Shown: positions 1 to 10,305 of the stretch, piece by piece
Position numbering within the stretch: the stretch's first letter is position 1
Layout of the letters: each line of letters starts with the position of its first letter
Source of the DNA: Candolleomyces eurysporus
Taxonomy: Eukaryota > Basidiomycota > Agaricomycetes > Agaricales > Psathyrellaceae
Direction of reading: 5' to 3'
Length of the DNA stretch: 49,008 bases
Assembly: GCA_027579435.1 (NCBI GenBank)
Contig: JANBPK010000790.1
Span: 1-49,008 of the forward strand
Translations under genes and position numbers: made by a program
The notes under the pieces: generated by a model
What the model saw: only the letters and a program-made list of their open reading frames with translations
What the model was told of the DNA's origin: nothing
Databases searched by the model: none

Positions 1-2
1 GG

Positions 3-347
3 ATTCAGTTGGCGCCGTTGCGTGCTGGCTCGAGCGGGTCGTCGTCGGGTCAGGCTGTTGTGAATGGTGCTGCTAATGGGAGTTCGGGGATCCCGATGAC
101 GAGCTCGCCGACGCAGCAGCCCCAGAATGGGCAGCAGCCGCAGCAGAACGGGTACGGGATGATGCAGCAGCAGCAGCATGTGAGGAGCAACAGCCGGGAT
201 GAATATGGTGGAAGAGAGAGAGAGCGGTCGGATGAGAGGAGCGGGAGTGGAGCGAGGGACTTGTCGGCTGGACGTGGTGAGAGTGATAGTAGGAAGAAGA
301 ACCCGTTGAGTATCGGGAGTATCATTTCGGATGATGTGTCTCGATGA
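3..347 (+). CDS. C-terminal end of a Gln/Ser/Gly-rich protein (partial)
   Basis: The open frame enters from the left edge of the window and ends with TGA at 345-347, so only the last ~114 residues are visible. They are low complexity: Ser/Gly-rich, then Gln/Asn-rich with poly-Q runs, then Arg/Glu/Ser-rich. The protein ends in a compact tail, KKNPLSIGSIISDDVSR. Disordered Q-rich regions followed by a short conserved-looking tail are common in fungal transcription regulators, but no domain is visible, so that is only a guess. The coding bias and the abrupt change to pyrimidine-rich DNA after 347 support this being a real 3' end. Confidence 0.6.
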   Translation: MQLAPLRAGSSGSSSGQAVVNGAANGSSGIPMTSSPTQQPQNGQQPQQNGYGMMQQQQHVRSNSRDEYGGRERERSDERSGSGARDLSAGRGESDSRKKNPLSIGSIISDDVSR

Positions 348-1006
348 ATGCTAATGAGGGCCATGGACTCTTAATCTTTTCTCTCGCTTCTTGTTTTGCT
401 TTCTCTCCGTATCTCTCCCGTTTCTCTCTCTCAATCTCTCGTCAGCTTTCTGACCCCGGGCGTCTCTCTCGCTTACTTGCATACCTGTGTATTTTTACTA
501 CCGCGCGTTCGACTGACTGCTGTCGTTTGTTTATTGCTTTCTATTTTCTTACTCTTTCATCGCCATCACCCCTAGTCGGTCTGAGCATCACCTTGCATTT
601 CTGTAGTGTACATGGCTTCTCCCCGTTTCTTTCTCTTCGCTTGGCTTTCGTCGCATGCGCATACTAGGCAGATTACCTATATACCACGAATTGATACCAC
701 GAGTGTACAGAGAGCGTACGTTGGNAAAAAAAGTCAATGGACAATAGATTATGGACGTCGACGAATTGAATGTCGATAATGATGATACATTGGAATGGGC
801 AGTTATGGTTAAAGCAGAAAAAATGCAACAATGATGAATGGGGTATAGATTGAGTGTAAGCTTGTCTGAATTCTTCTATTGAAACGGGTCTAGAGGGGAA
901 AGGGCGTGGTTGGTTTGAAACTCGAAATTATGCGTGAGAGGAAATTTGAGGCAAGGGGGGGGCTGAAACGGACTCCGGACTCGTGCATCGAGGCGAAAGA
1001 GGACTA
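348..1006. other. Intergenic, pyrimidine-rich 3' flank
   Basis: No gene seen. The first ~300 bases are T/C-rich, as expected of a fungal 3' UTR. One N sits before an A-run near 725. The right part is the 3' flank of the convergent RlpA-like gene. Confidence 0.5.
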
Positions 1007-1644
1007 CTACGGGATCTGCCTTCGACCTGCCCAGGGCGGATATGAGGATACGTAATCCCAAGTCACACCATGAAGACGGCCAGTGGTGAGCGGTGCGAGG
1101 GCCATGAAGGCTGCGGGGGAGAGGTCGATGTTGGAGGGGGCGCAGCTTGGGCAAGAGTCAACTACGGTCGCGTCTATGAATCGGCCCTGGTCTAGGCGAG
1201 TGATCAAATCGCATCAGTTGGTTGATTCGCTTTTCGGAGGATGGTTTGAAGGGAAAGGCTTACACTGAATACGGACTCGTTGCCAGCACCGTCTACCGTG
1301 TTCGTATGACGTAGTAGGGATGGCGACGATGTATTCGGTCCCCTGACTCCATACACCGCAGTTCCCGAGCTGGTTGTGTGTGTGGGCACGCCGGTCAATG
1401 TTAAAGCGAGGGTCAGCAGAAGAACTTGGGTACTTACACCTGTGTTGTACCATGTGGCTGTTCAACAAGTAAATGAGGTCAGCCGCTCCGAATAGAGGGG
1501 ACGAAGGAGAAGGGGGTGCGGATGGGTGTGGAAGCCAAGGGAGTAAAAATCTCGATTGCACTTACCATCTCCGACGTAGGCTTGAGCGAGTCCAGCAGAG
1601 GCGAGCAACCCGGAGAGCAGGGAGCGTAGTGCGTTGCGAGGCAT
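1007..1644 (-). CDS. Secreted RlpA-like double-psi beta-barrel protein
   Basis: Four exons join in frame: complement(1566..1644, 1438..1457, 1264..1369, 1007..1191), giving 129 residues. The N-terminus has a signal peptide (MPRNALRSLLSGLLASAGLAQA). The mature part starts YVGDATWYNTG and continues LGNCGVWSQ, GRRCWQRVRIQ, VVDSCPSC and NIDLSPAAF. This is the pattern of small fungal RlpA-like/expansin-like DPBB proteins; conserved Cys pairs and the final Asp of the 'VVDSC' strand are present. Such proteins are secreted and may bind cell-wall polysaccharide; enzymatic activity is usually not shown. The tail after GVTWDYV (SSYPPWAGRRQIP) is longer and more basic than usual. Exon 2 is only 20 nt, but all phases agree. 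Confidence 0.8.
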
Positions 1645-2310
1645 ATGGTGCTTGGATCGGGATTGTGGGCGCCTGGTTAGCAGATGTGCCCAATCAGCGT
1701 CGTGAAATATGATGAGATCTTGATCTTACTCGCTAGTACTGTAGTGGAGAAGAGATACGCAGCTGCCCGACCCCATTTGCGGGCAACCGAGGATTAAAAA
1801 AGATTGTGTCATGTACTGCTAGGCCGGCCTTCGACTGTTTTCCGCTGCGTATGTGCGCCGGGAGTCTGCGAGGTGGGCGATTCGGCAGGGTAATTTCCAT
1901 TGCTGGCGTCTTGGCAATGAGCGTGTGGATCGGCAGAGGTTTACTACGCTACCCCTCTCCGTACGTCCAGTGCTGCAGTTAATGTGAGTAGACTCGAGTG
2001 TTCATTTCCGTTGAGATATCCGCTGCGGGGCGGCTGCGCAAGGACGGGGCTGGCTGACCTTGACATGGCTGACTATAGGAAAGTGGGAGACATACCGAAA
2101 TGCAAGGAGATTCAGGATGTATCTCAGCAACTGTGATATGTTCAGTTTCGAATGAGGTGAATTGAATTGTCCAAAGTCTAGGCACATCGAAGTCCATAAG
2201 CATCAACGGCATCCTGAAATAATGTTTCGTTATCCGACGTCTTCCGTGAAAAGATGAAAGCTTACTCTACTATTAGATAGATACACTCACACACGTTGTG
2301 TTACCACTTT
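1645..2310. other. Intergenic between RlpA-like gene promoter and polymerase lambda 3' end
   Basis: No coding region recognised. The left part is the upstream region of the RlpA-like gene, which is transcribed to the left. Confidence 0.4.
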
Positions 2311-5300
2311 TTACCCTCTCACTCGCTCGTGTGGCTCTTGCCACGGTACACCCAGTATTTTAAATATTTCCTCTTCAGTTTCTGATGCAACGACATGGCC
2401 TGCCAAAGAAGTTCAGAAGGGCGAAGGAAGAAAATGCAAAGCTCAAGTTCACCCTCGTTGATCTTGACGCGGCGATCCTGTGGATCCCTCACGATACCAG
2501 CGTGGAGGCCACGTTGGTTGAGGGAATAACCCATGGCCCCAGCCTTGTAGCGCATTGCGCGGTTGAACTATAACTGAGCGTCAGCTGGATCGAGATAGGA
2601 CGGAAATAAAAGTCCTACAATGTCGTCGCCCTGCAATGCGATGGTTAGCAGCATCCGATAGGCGGACGAAGGGAAGCCTTACCGTGTAGTACAGCAACGC
2701 GGCTCCTCTTGCTTTCCAGGGCACCGTGAGGAAATCAATGCGCCGGCGCTTAGAATTTGGCACATCGGGTAAGCGACAGAGGCCGCGATACGTAGCCTCA
2801 AGGTCGTAAAGGTCGTCAGGAATCGCCAAATCCTCGGTGAGGATTCCAGCAGAGTGGAGGGCCTCGAGTAAACGCGGGAGAACCCCTGCCAAATATCCTC
2901 AGACCCCGCTCAATCAAAAGTCTGCGAGAGCTTACCGATATGAGTTTTTCCATCATCCACAGGTCGAGTGATCAGAATATCAATATCGCCACAACTCGAC
3001 TTTCCCCTGATGTTTGGGAGGGTCAGAGAGGTCAGATAGATACGTAACGATGATCATGCCTTCGAAAGCTTCCCATGATTTGGACGAATAGGTTGGGGTC
3101 GATAGAAAGAGCTAGCGAATTACATTTCACGGGATGGTCGAGTGAGGAATCAAAATCTGGCTCACCAATAGGTTTAATGAGATTAAAGATCGCCTCAGCT
3201 TCGGTTCGAGGCATCCTTTCGTTAATGTCTGTACCGCATTGTGTGAGGCATGAGAGCGCCAGAGAAGGTTATGACGTGAAGACGGACCATCGTAGAACTG
3301 GAGACCGATTTCCTGCACAGAGGAAAGCTTTACTCCGCCCACCCCATTTCTGAGGTCATCTAATGTCCGACAACCTGCGGAGTACCACTTGTACGCAGTA
3401 GTTCGCCCTTCATTCGGCGTTAGGAAGTCGAAGAGGCACGTTCGAAGCAATCTTCACTGACCAACGCCGTATATGCCTTGAAAGATTTGAGCGACCTGAA
3501 CATCCTCTGTCCTCTCGTACCCGATCCTGCGCAGGTCTCCTGTTTCGAGGATCTCGGCGATCTACGAACACACCCCCATTAACTATGCCCGTTCGACACG
3601 TTTCGGAATACCGACCTTTTTTGCGGTTTTGTCGCCAACAGCACGAATGGAACGCGCTTCTTCATATGTTTTAATTCGCGTCGGATGATGTTTCAGAGCG
3701 CGAATAGCTATGAAAGCGTCTCAGAACAAGTGATTCTTCGCAAGGTAACTGACGTTTTGTGACACCTTTACTGTAGGCGAATGCCCTCCAGTGGTCTTCT
3801 TGTCCAGGCTTCGCTTTATGAAGCTCCATTAGCTCAGATAACTGCGACATGAATGGTTAGCAGATACAAGCGGTGTCTGGGGTAAAACCTTACCTTGTCG
3901 ATGATATCCTGGTTCGGGCAGGTCGCAATTTCTTTGTCTTTAACATCGCATGTCCATCGCTGAGACCCCCAGTGAGTACACGTTCCGAGGAACTTGGAGA
4001 CTCCCGCCTTACGCTTTTCTTTGGCTTGGGGTGTTCTTCGACTGGGAAGATTTCCTCATTGTCCGAGGGTGCAGAGAGAAAGCCTTTCTGAAGTAAGGAT
4101 TAGAACCGTCCTTGAGCTAGAATGGAAACCTCACATACATCTTCAGCTAAGGACACTTTGGCTCGTTCATAGAACTCCGCCAATGGATCCTGATCTAATA
4201 CGACTCGAGACGATGTTGCTTCGCTGACCAGACGCCTTGGAGGGGTGATCGATGGGGAGGGTAGGATCGCAGGAATTTCCTTCGGAGAAGAATAGACGAC
4301 AGTGTGTGATTCAGCGTTCCTCGGGTTTGAGATTCGGGTCTTGTCTTGAGTGAAATCACTGCGAAAATGGGATGAGACTGCGAATCAGCACCTCGAGCGT
4401 AAAACGAAGCATACGAGATATGGCTAATGTCTTCTTCGTTCATCGATTTCGACTTGTTCTTTCCTTTCTTTGAAGGCGGGATGACACTCTTCATTCCGGC
4501 CGTTAATCGATCGCTGAAAGCGCCGTGATTGAAAAGATGATTGCGGAGCTTCTCATCGAGGTCTTCCTTGGGCATATGGCTCGACCCCATTCCCAATGTG
4601 ACCCAACTCCACTTCACAGTAGGAATGTGTTCCGGAATGTCCCCCATTCGCTTCACACCGAGGGCTTGCAAAGTCGCTCCAGCAGACCCCTCTGTGATGA
4701 TGTGAGTAACCACCTCAGGATCGAATATCGAGGATAAGTTGCATCCCAAGCGAACAAGCTAAAGCAGTTGCGTCAATACTAGATTATCGACACCTTAGTA
4801 AGTGGCTTACGATTTCCATCCTATTGCGAGTGGTTTCTGAGGCGTATGTCCTGTCCCCTCCTGTGTAAAAAACGTTATATCCCTCCAAGAATGGTGCTGA
4901 AGAGACTCTGCGCTGGGTCTTTCCGGCTAAGCCCATTGTTTTGAGCTGCTCCGCAAACTCGAAAGGCGTCACAGGCTTGGGCTTCTCTTTTTTGCCTTTC
5001 GCCGCAGTCACGGCAGTTTTGACACGCTGCTTTCCTTTATCGACGGTGGATGAATCGATTTGCTTCCTCGCCTTCTTCGCGGGAGGGGGCGTGCCTTCAC
5101 GAGATGACGGAGATGAGGAAAGGTCGATGACAGAGCTTTCACCCACTGGTGCCGCAGTTTCAGGAACGTCTGGCACGGTGCCTGCTTTGCCGAGCTTGAC
5201 GGTCTTGGGACGCACTTTCGAAGGCGCGTGTCGTGCGACACGCCCCTTCAATTCCAGCATTAACTTACTTGGTTCCGATAGGACGGCACGAGTTTTCGTT

Positions 5301-5892
5301 TTTGTCTTCTGGGCGTCAGTCTTGAGGCCTGGAATTTCCGAAAAGGAGCCATCTTCAATCAGACTTTCGGAGGCAAATGCCTGTCCGATTTGAGGGATGG
5401 CTTGCGGCCTAAAGCTTTTCTTTTTGGGGGGTTTGTCGATGACAGTGTGAACCACTGGGACCAATTGCAGCTGTGGACCTTGTTTCACAGTGATTGGTCT
5501 GCTCGGTCTTTCGCCTTGTGGCGAAAAATCCAAGATCCTATTTCGATCTAATTAATACGTCGGCCAGGACTTCCACGAGGGTAGACGTACGGGCTAAGCG
5601 GTTCGGAAATGTGTTGGTCCATGACGTCTGCGGAGGCGTCACCTGAGAGAAGGCGTCGCTTCTTAGGATAAGAATCAGACTGCTGGGTCAATTTCCTCTT
5701 TTCCAGATAGGGTGACCACTGCGAAAGCGGAGCATCCGGACTTGATTTTGGTGATCTAGAGCTTGTATCGGGGACCATCACAGACGACGAGCAATTCGGG
5801 GCATCGGAAACCTTGTCCTGATGCTTAGAAACTGGCACGAGTCCAGGAATATCGGAGGAGCCCTCCGAGCGATCTGAGAGATCCTCCTGCAT
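2311..5892 (-). CDS. DNA polymerase lambda (family X polymerase with BRCT domain)
   Basis: A multi-exon gene read leftwards. The N-terminal part is disordered and basic (PKKRRLL resembles a nuclear localisation signal). It is followed by a BRCT-like region (~4.2-4.9 kb; GYNVFYTGG, LVRLGCNLSSIFDPEVVTHI, VKWSWVTLGM). The C-terminal half is a family X polymerase core: an 8-kDa/fingers part (HWRAFAY, RAVGDKTAKKIAEIL, GIYGVG), the palm signature GSFRRGKSSCGDIDILIT with the two metal-binding Asp, a second palm strand RRRIDFLTVP with the third Asp, and a thumb ending ILGVPWQEPHERVRG. An intron of 53 nt near 5.55 kb joins SEPLSP to ILDFSPQ. The last intron joins KINEG to HVVAS, with stop at 2311-2313. 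The enzyme fills gaps in base excision repair and in non-homologous end joining. The start at 5892 is the first ATG after stops in the frame; a spliced link to the ORF at 5935-6294 is possible. Confidence 0.9.
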
Positions 5893-5934
5893 ACTCACTC
5901 TGTGTGGCCTCAAGCCCTGTTCAGGCCCCAATCT

Positions 5935-6294
5935 TTATTCACAGACACTGTCAGACAAACCAACGAAATAGCTCGGATTACGCCACCTGCGGACTTCATT
6001 TTCTGCGTCTTCCTTAGCGGCAGAAGATACCTGGCTCTGGGCGGTTCTATGAAGGTCACCGGGGATGACATTATGGTCTCTCTCAGCAATTTGTCGAACG
6101 ATTTCATAGGACCTGTCTGTCCAGTTCATTCGCCTAGAACAATTCTTGTCGGACGCTTGCTGCATATATTGCCAAGTTTCTGCGCACCTCGACGGCTCAT
6201 TTGCCCGTCTTTGGGCATATGCGTTGACGTCTTCATCGGGCATTGCAGAAATTGCGTCTTGTTCGGCAAGGAATTTGTCCAAATTGAAGTCCAT
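5935..6294 (-). CDS. Small hypothetical ORF, possibly 5' exon of polymerase lambda
   Basis: 119 residues starting MDFNLDKFLAEQDAISAMPD, acidic then basic, with no domain I recognise. It ends 43 bases upstream of the polymerase lambda ATG on the same strand. It could be a separate short gene. It could also be a first exon: a donor after AENE (GTCCGC, weak) and an acceptor before GLRPHRVSMQED would join it in frame to the polymerase. The weak donor is the argument against. No signal peptide or membrane segment is visible. Confidence 0.4.
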   Translation of the reverse strand: MDFNLDKFLAEQDAISAMPDEDVNAYAQRRANEPSRCAETWQYMQQASDKNCSRRMNWTDRSYEIVRQIAERDHNVIPGDLHRTAQSQVSSAAKEDAENEVRRWRNPSYFVGLSDSVCE

Positions 6295-7100
6295 GTTCTG
6301 TCTTGCGAGTTTCAGCTTGAAGGGGGGCTTTAAGGTCCGTTGGGGTTCTTATAGCAGCTAATCGCTAGAGTCAGTGCCTGCAGTATGAGTCTTGTATGAG
6401 TCCTATTGTTGGCACTCGAGTCAATGATGGTTGATGTTGAAGCGGTCCATCACAGTCGCGGGGTTGGAATTGAGGGCGGGAACGAAACACGTGCATATCA
6501 TGCTTTGCCCCCTGCTCCTAACAAGAATAAACAACACGGACTTCTCGGCTGTCTCTCTAAGTCTCTTGTATCAACTTGGAAAGAACTTGAACCGTCTCCC
6601 TCCGTTCATTCAATATTTCCAAGGTCCCAGCTCACAGTTCATGTTCCCAATGAAAAAAATAAAGCGCGATTGAGATTGAATGGTTCTCATGCGGCCCAGC
6701 TTTGTGACATGAAAGTACGCAGCCCGACGTCGCCGCTACTCCAGCTGATGATTTCATTAACCAACAGAAGCGGCGTCACTTTGCACGACTAAGCTGGCTA
6801 CCGGACAACGCTGATTGGGGTTTGGCTCTCCCAGAGCTGCCGACCCTCCGGGCTACCTTACAGATGCAGTCTATGGGTGATTCCCTGAGGGTGTGAGACA
6901 TCCTAGAGTGGCCTTTAACGCGAACTTGAGATATATTCTATCTATTCTCATATCTTGCATTGCTGGGCATTGCACCAATGCGGCGGTTCTCCAAATCTTG
7001 CCCATATAAACGGTGCCAACTGCGACCGTCCCACCAGCACTCCCCATCCTCTGCAGCGACCCACTTGATCTTCTAGCTTCTCACGACGATACTTGCCATT
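6295..7100. other. Intergenic between divergent genes
   Basis: This stretch lies between the leftward polymerase lambda region and the rightward methyltransferase. A TATA-like 'catataaac' lies near 7003, about 100 bases before the methyltransferase ATG. Nothing else was recognised. Confidence 0.4.
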
Positions 7101-8315
7101 ATGTCCACGCCCGAGGATACCCATCTCGATAATCTCGAAAATGGAGGGGATGAGTCTTCAAATTCGTCCTCCCCATCCGTCGAGTCGGTCCGCGATGAGG
7201 ACGTCCCTCGATATTTCGACGAGAGGAATAATCGCCTTTACCACTCTCACCCCCATTCACCGTATCCACTGCCCGTGGACACTCCTGAACAGGAAGTGTG
7301 TCGTTCGCCTCGTTTGGCCTTACACGTTGCTCATTTCTTTTTAGCGCTTGACTGTTAATCACAACGTTCTCAAGCGCCTCATCGGGGCTAATCATCGTGG
7401 CCCTGTCGACACCGTATTGACATCGAACCCAGACCGTCGGCGCAATGTCCTCGATTTGTGCACCGGAAACGGAAAATGGTTCGTCAAACTCCCACTATTG
7501 ATGTTATAAACGGCTAATCACTTCATTAGGGTTCTGGAAATGGCTGGCCAGTTCGGGGATGCGCAATTCTTCGGTGTCGACATCGGCATGTTCATCGACT
7601 ACGTCTGGTGTTTCTTACACCTAACGTTCCTCTCATCCAGTGCCTATCGCTACCCGATANCCCCCCTCCGAACGTTCAATTCGAATTATGCGATGTAAAC
7701 TCCCGTTTGAGATGGGATGACTCTCACTTTGACTTGATCCATGCTCGGGATGTATTGCTTGGCGTAAGTAAAACCCTGAAATCCTGAAATTATCGGCTTC
7801 AACTCACCTCCGGGCTTTCATAGGTCCCTGATTATAGATCACTTCTAGATGAAGTGGCACGGCTTCTCCGACCAGGTGGATTACTTCTCTCCGTCGAATG
7901 GTCGAAACAACTTTCCTTCCTTCCCGATTCTAATCTCGATATCGAAGAACACGCGCCAGCCACTTTTCATTTCTTCGATACCGTCAATCACATCCTTGCC
8001 GATACACACGGGGTCTCCCTCGACAGTGCCGATATTCAACTCTTGGTTACCAACTCCGCCCATTTCCTCAATGTGACCACCGAGCAAATTTACGTCCCGG
8101 TTGGGATTTGGCATGAAAACGATGTTCTCACCACGATCGGATCCTCATTCAGGGCGGGGCAGAAGAAGTTGGCCGTTTCTTTCAAGCAGATGTTACTTGA
8201 TTCTGGAATGTCTGCTGAAGAGGTAGATGCCCTCATCACAGACTTCACGGAGGAGATGCACTCGGTCGAAGGCCTTGTGATGGTTGCCCACATTACGCAT
8301 GCTGAGCGTGCTTGA
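7101..8315 (+). CDS. Class I SAM-dependent methyltransferase, copy 1
   Basis: Five exons: 7101..7295, 7345..7478, 7530..7585, 7641..7763, 7824..8315. The protein has an N-terminal acidic/Ser-rich stretch, then a methyltransferase core: motif I VLDLCTGNGKW, an acidic strand QFFGVDI, motif III-like NVQFELCDVNSRLRWDD, FDLIHARDVLLGV and RLLRPGGLLLSVEW. This order is usual for fungal UbiE/LaeA-like methyltransferases; the substrate is unknown. Intron 3 appears to use a GC donor (GCATGT), because that junction restores GVDI-VPIATRYP. Exon 4 contains an N at 7660 beside a C-run and is one base longer than the same exon in copy 2, so the frame is broken there as written. This is probably a consensus error. 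The body and ~200 bases of 3' flank are nearly identical to copy 2. Confidence 0.85.
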
Positions 8316-10305
8316 GGCCGAGATGTGGACGCCAGGCTATTATGAATCCCCTCGATTTCATATACTCTAACTGTGCACGTTACGTATGGGTTCATTCATC
8401 TAGTGGTCTGCTGATGGTTCTACGGATTGGCAAAGCCTATCTTCATTCCCCTAGTCTTCTCGGTGGACGCGATTTGCATGTATGGTCCCTGGACACACAG
8501 CTTGTTATTATGTTCTGGAACAGATTTTTTTGTTGATGGGCTTCATTGTTCATTCATTGTTCATTCATTGTTCATTCATTGACATGAGGGCTCCCTTCTA
8601 CATTTGTTTTGCCTTTTACTTCATGGCCCTCGCGGGTCACCTGGCTAAACAACATCTCTCCTTAAATGTAGCTTCTCATAGTCATCTGTTATCGTACAGG
8701 AGACCCAAGCATACGCTTCTTTATCAATGGCTGGGTCTGTATCCTTCGTACTGGCGGAGGTGGCAGTCATTGCGACAGACCTCGCCAAGTTGTTGGGCTC
8801 AGCCATCGCGCCTTGCATACTCTGCCCCAAACTTGAACTAGGTCACCGTGTCTTGGTCACCGCATTCGACGCCATCGGTGGGCGGGATCTTCGTGGACTG
8901 GGCAGGCTTTTCGCAGTCGCGCAGTCAGCATCGGGTCAAGTTAGTATATTCATCATCGTCTATTCCAGTGATACAGAGTTTTGTTCTTCATGCTCCAGAG
9001 TCCTGCAATAATTGCAGCAGGCCGTGTGAAAGTTTCTTGCGATGGCCTGTCTCTGTACATCTATCCCTCTTTCATGATATCTCTAGGTCATACGTCGATT
9101 CTAGCCCATTGCACCACTAGCGTGTCGTCCATAATAGTACTCTCGATGATGGTCACCGTGGCCGTCGGAAAAAGGGCTATCGACGCACTGCGTACTGCTG
9201 GTCGTTTCCCAAGTTTAATCTTCTCTCTCCGTCGTGCTGCCGTTCATCGACTTCCCCTTACTCTGGTGTACGTCACTGAAAGCAACTATACAGGTGCGGA
9301 AAAAGAAATCCAAAGCTTCGGTGTCTGCACCACCCTCCAAAACTAAGCCTGGGACCACTATGGAACTTCGTGACGGCTCTGTAGATGAATGACTCGGTCG
9401 AGTCTGTTCCTAATTGCAGAGATTCTCATGATGGTATACGTACTTCAGCGCCGTCCCCGTCGGGAGAAAAGAATGCATCCCCCGGAATCTGCAAGCTGCG
9501 GGAACCTGGAGAGTGTAGAGGAAGGTGGGATGGTGGGCTGCAGGAACAAGGTGACCGTCGCCGTAGGGTCGGCTTCGATATGGCTGTTGGTGGTTGCTGC
9601 CAGTATCTATATTCGAGGACTTGGTTCAAGGAGGGTCCACGCAGTTAGCTTCTCAACTGAGGCGCCTGGATTTAATGTTTCCAGGAACGAGCTTTCTAGG
9701 GCATGTGGATGATTTGAAAAGGTACCCCAACCGTTCACAGGAGATTCAGAGATGGATTACGCAGCCTATATTGAATCGTGGATTTTGCCTGCATCTTCTC
9801 TGGCCTTGGAGTTCGGTTTCACGTAGGGAAGAATTGTTTCCTTGATTCCTACTACCTCTATGGTCATCAGTCTTGCTCCAAGTCTTTCATCCATAATCGA
9901 GATTCCGGCGGCTACTACTCGTACACGCTCGGTGGAAACATGGAACGAAGCTTGAACATTTAAATCGCAATCCTTTCTTCCCATCTCTCGGTCCTCCCCA
10001 GGAGCTCAGTTCACCTCCTCTATGCCATCTAGTCGGGGATTTGGAACTCCATCAGAAAATTACCATACTCTTCACGTAAGGTCGGACCTCCTCGACCTAG
10101 AGGCGTCAGTACCCGACGGCCACAGTCGAGGGGTACTTCCGAGGGGATGGCATAGAATCCCATATTTTGCGTAGTGGCTGCCATGCAACTGGAGGACTTC
10201 GTTCACGCTCGACAGCCCGTGGGTAAGTCCAAGGCGAGCGCTAATTAGCTGCACACCTTTGTTCATTACCTCCATCCTGATTGTACTCATCTCTGATCTA
10301 CTGGA
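8316..10305. other. Accessory interval with short hydrophobic ORFs, no assignable gene
   Basis: The first ~200 bases match the flank of methyltransferase copy 2. Then comes a tandem repeat (8545-8580). From 8727 to about 9712 (+) several short hydrophobic reading frames occur, for example from 8727 (MAGSVSFVLAEVAVIATDLA) and around 9000-9190 and 9390-9640. They could be exons of a small membrane protein or the remains of one, but I could not join them into a convincing gene. Nothing was recognised in 9.75-10.3 kb. Confidence 0.35.
8545..8580 (+). repeat. Short tandem repeat, 11-bp unit, about three copies
   Basis: The unit TTGTTCATTCA is repeated about three times in a row just beyond the point where the two methyltransferase flanks stop matching. 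It is probably a simple repeat with no function, but it marks the breakpoint region. Confidence 0.7.

Noticed and set aside
344..667. Open frame of 107 codons after the first gene
   Set aside because: Pyrimidine-rich 3' UTR; the frame has low complexity and no protein features.
4941..5393. 150-codon ORF on the plus strand
   Set aside because: Antisense shadow of the polymerase lambda exon.
8727..9712. Hydrophobic ORFs that might be a multi-pass membrane protein
   Set aside because: Could not be joined with consistent splice phases, and no family pattern was recognised; kept only as an unassigned interval.
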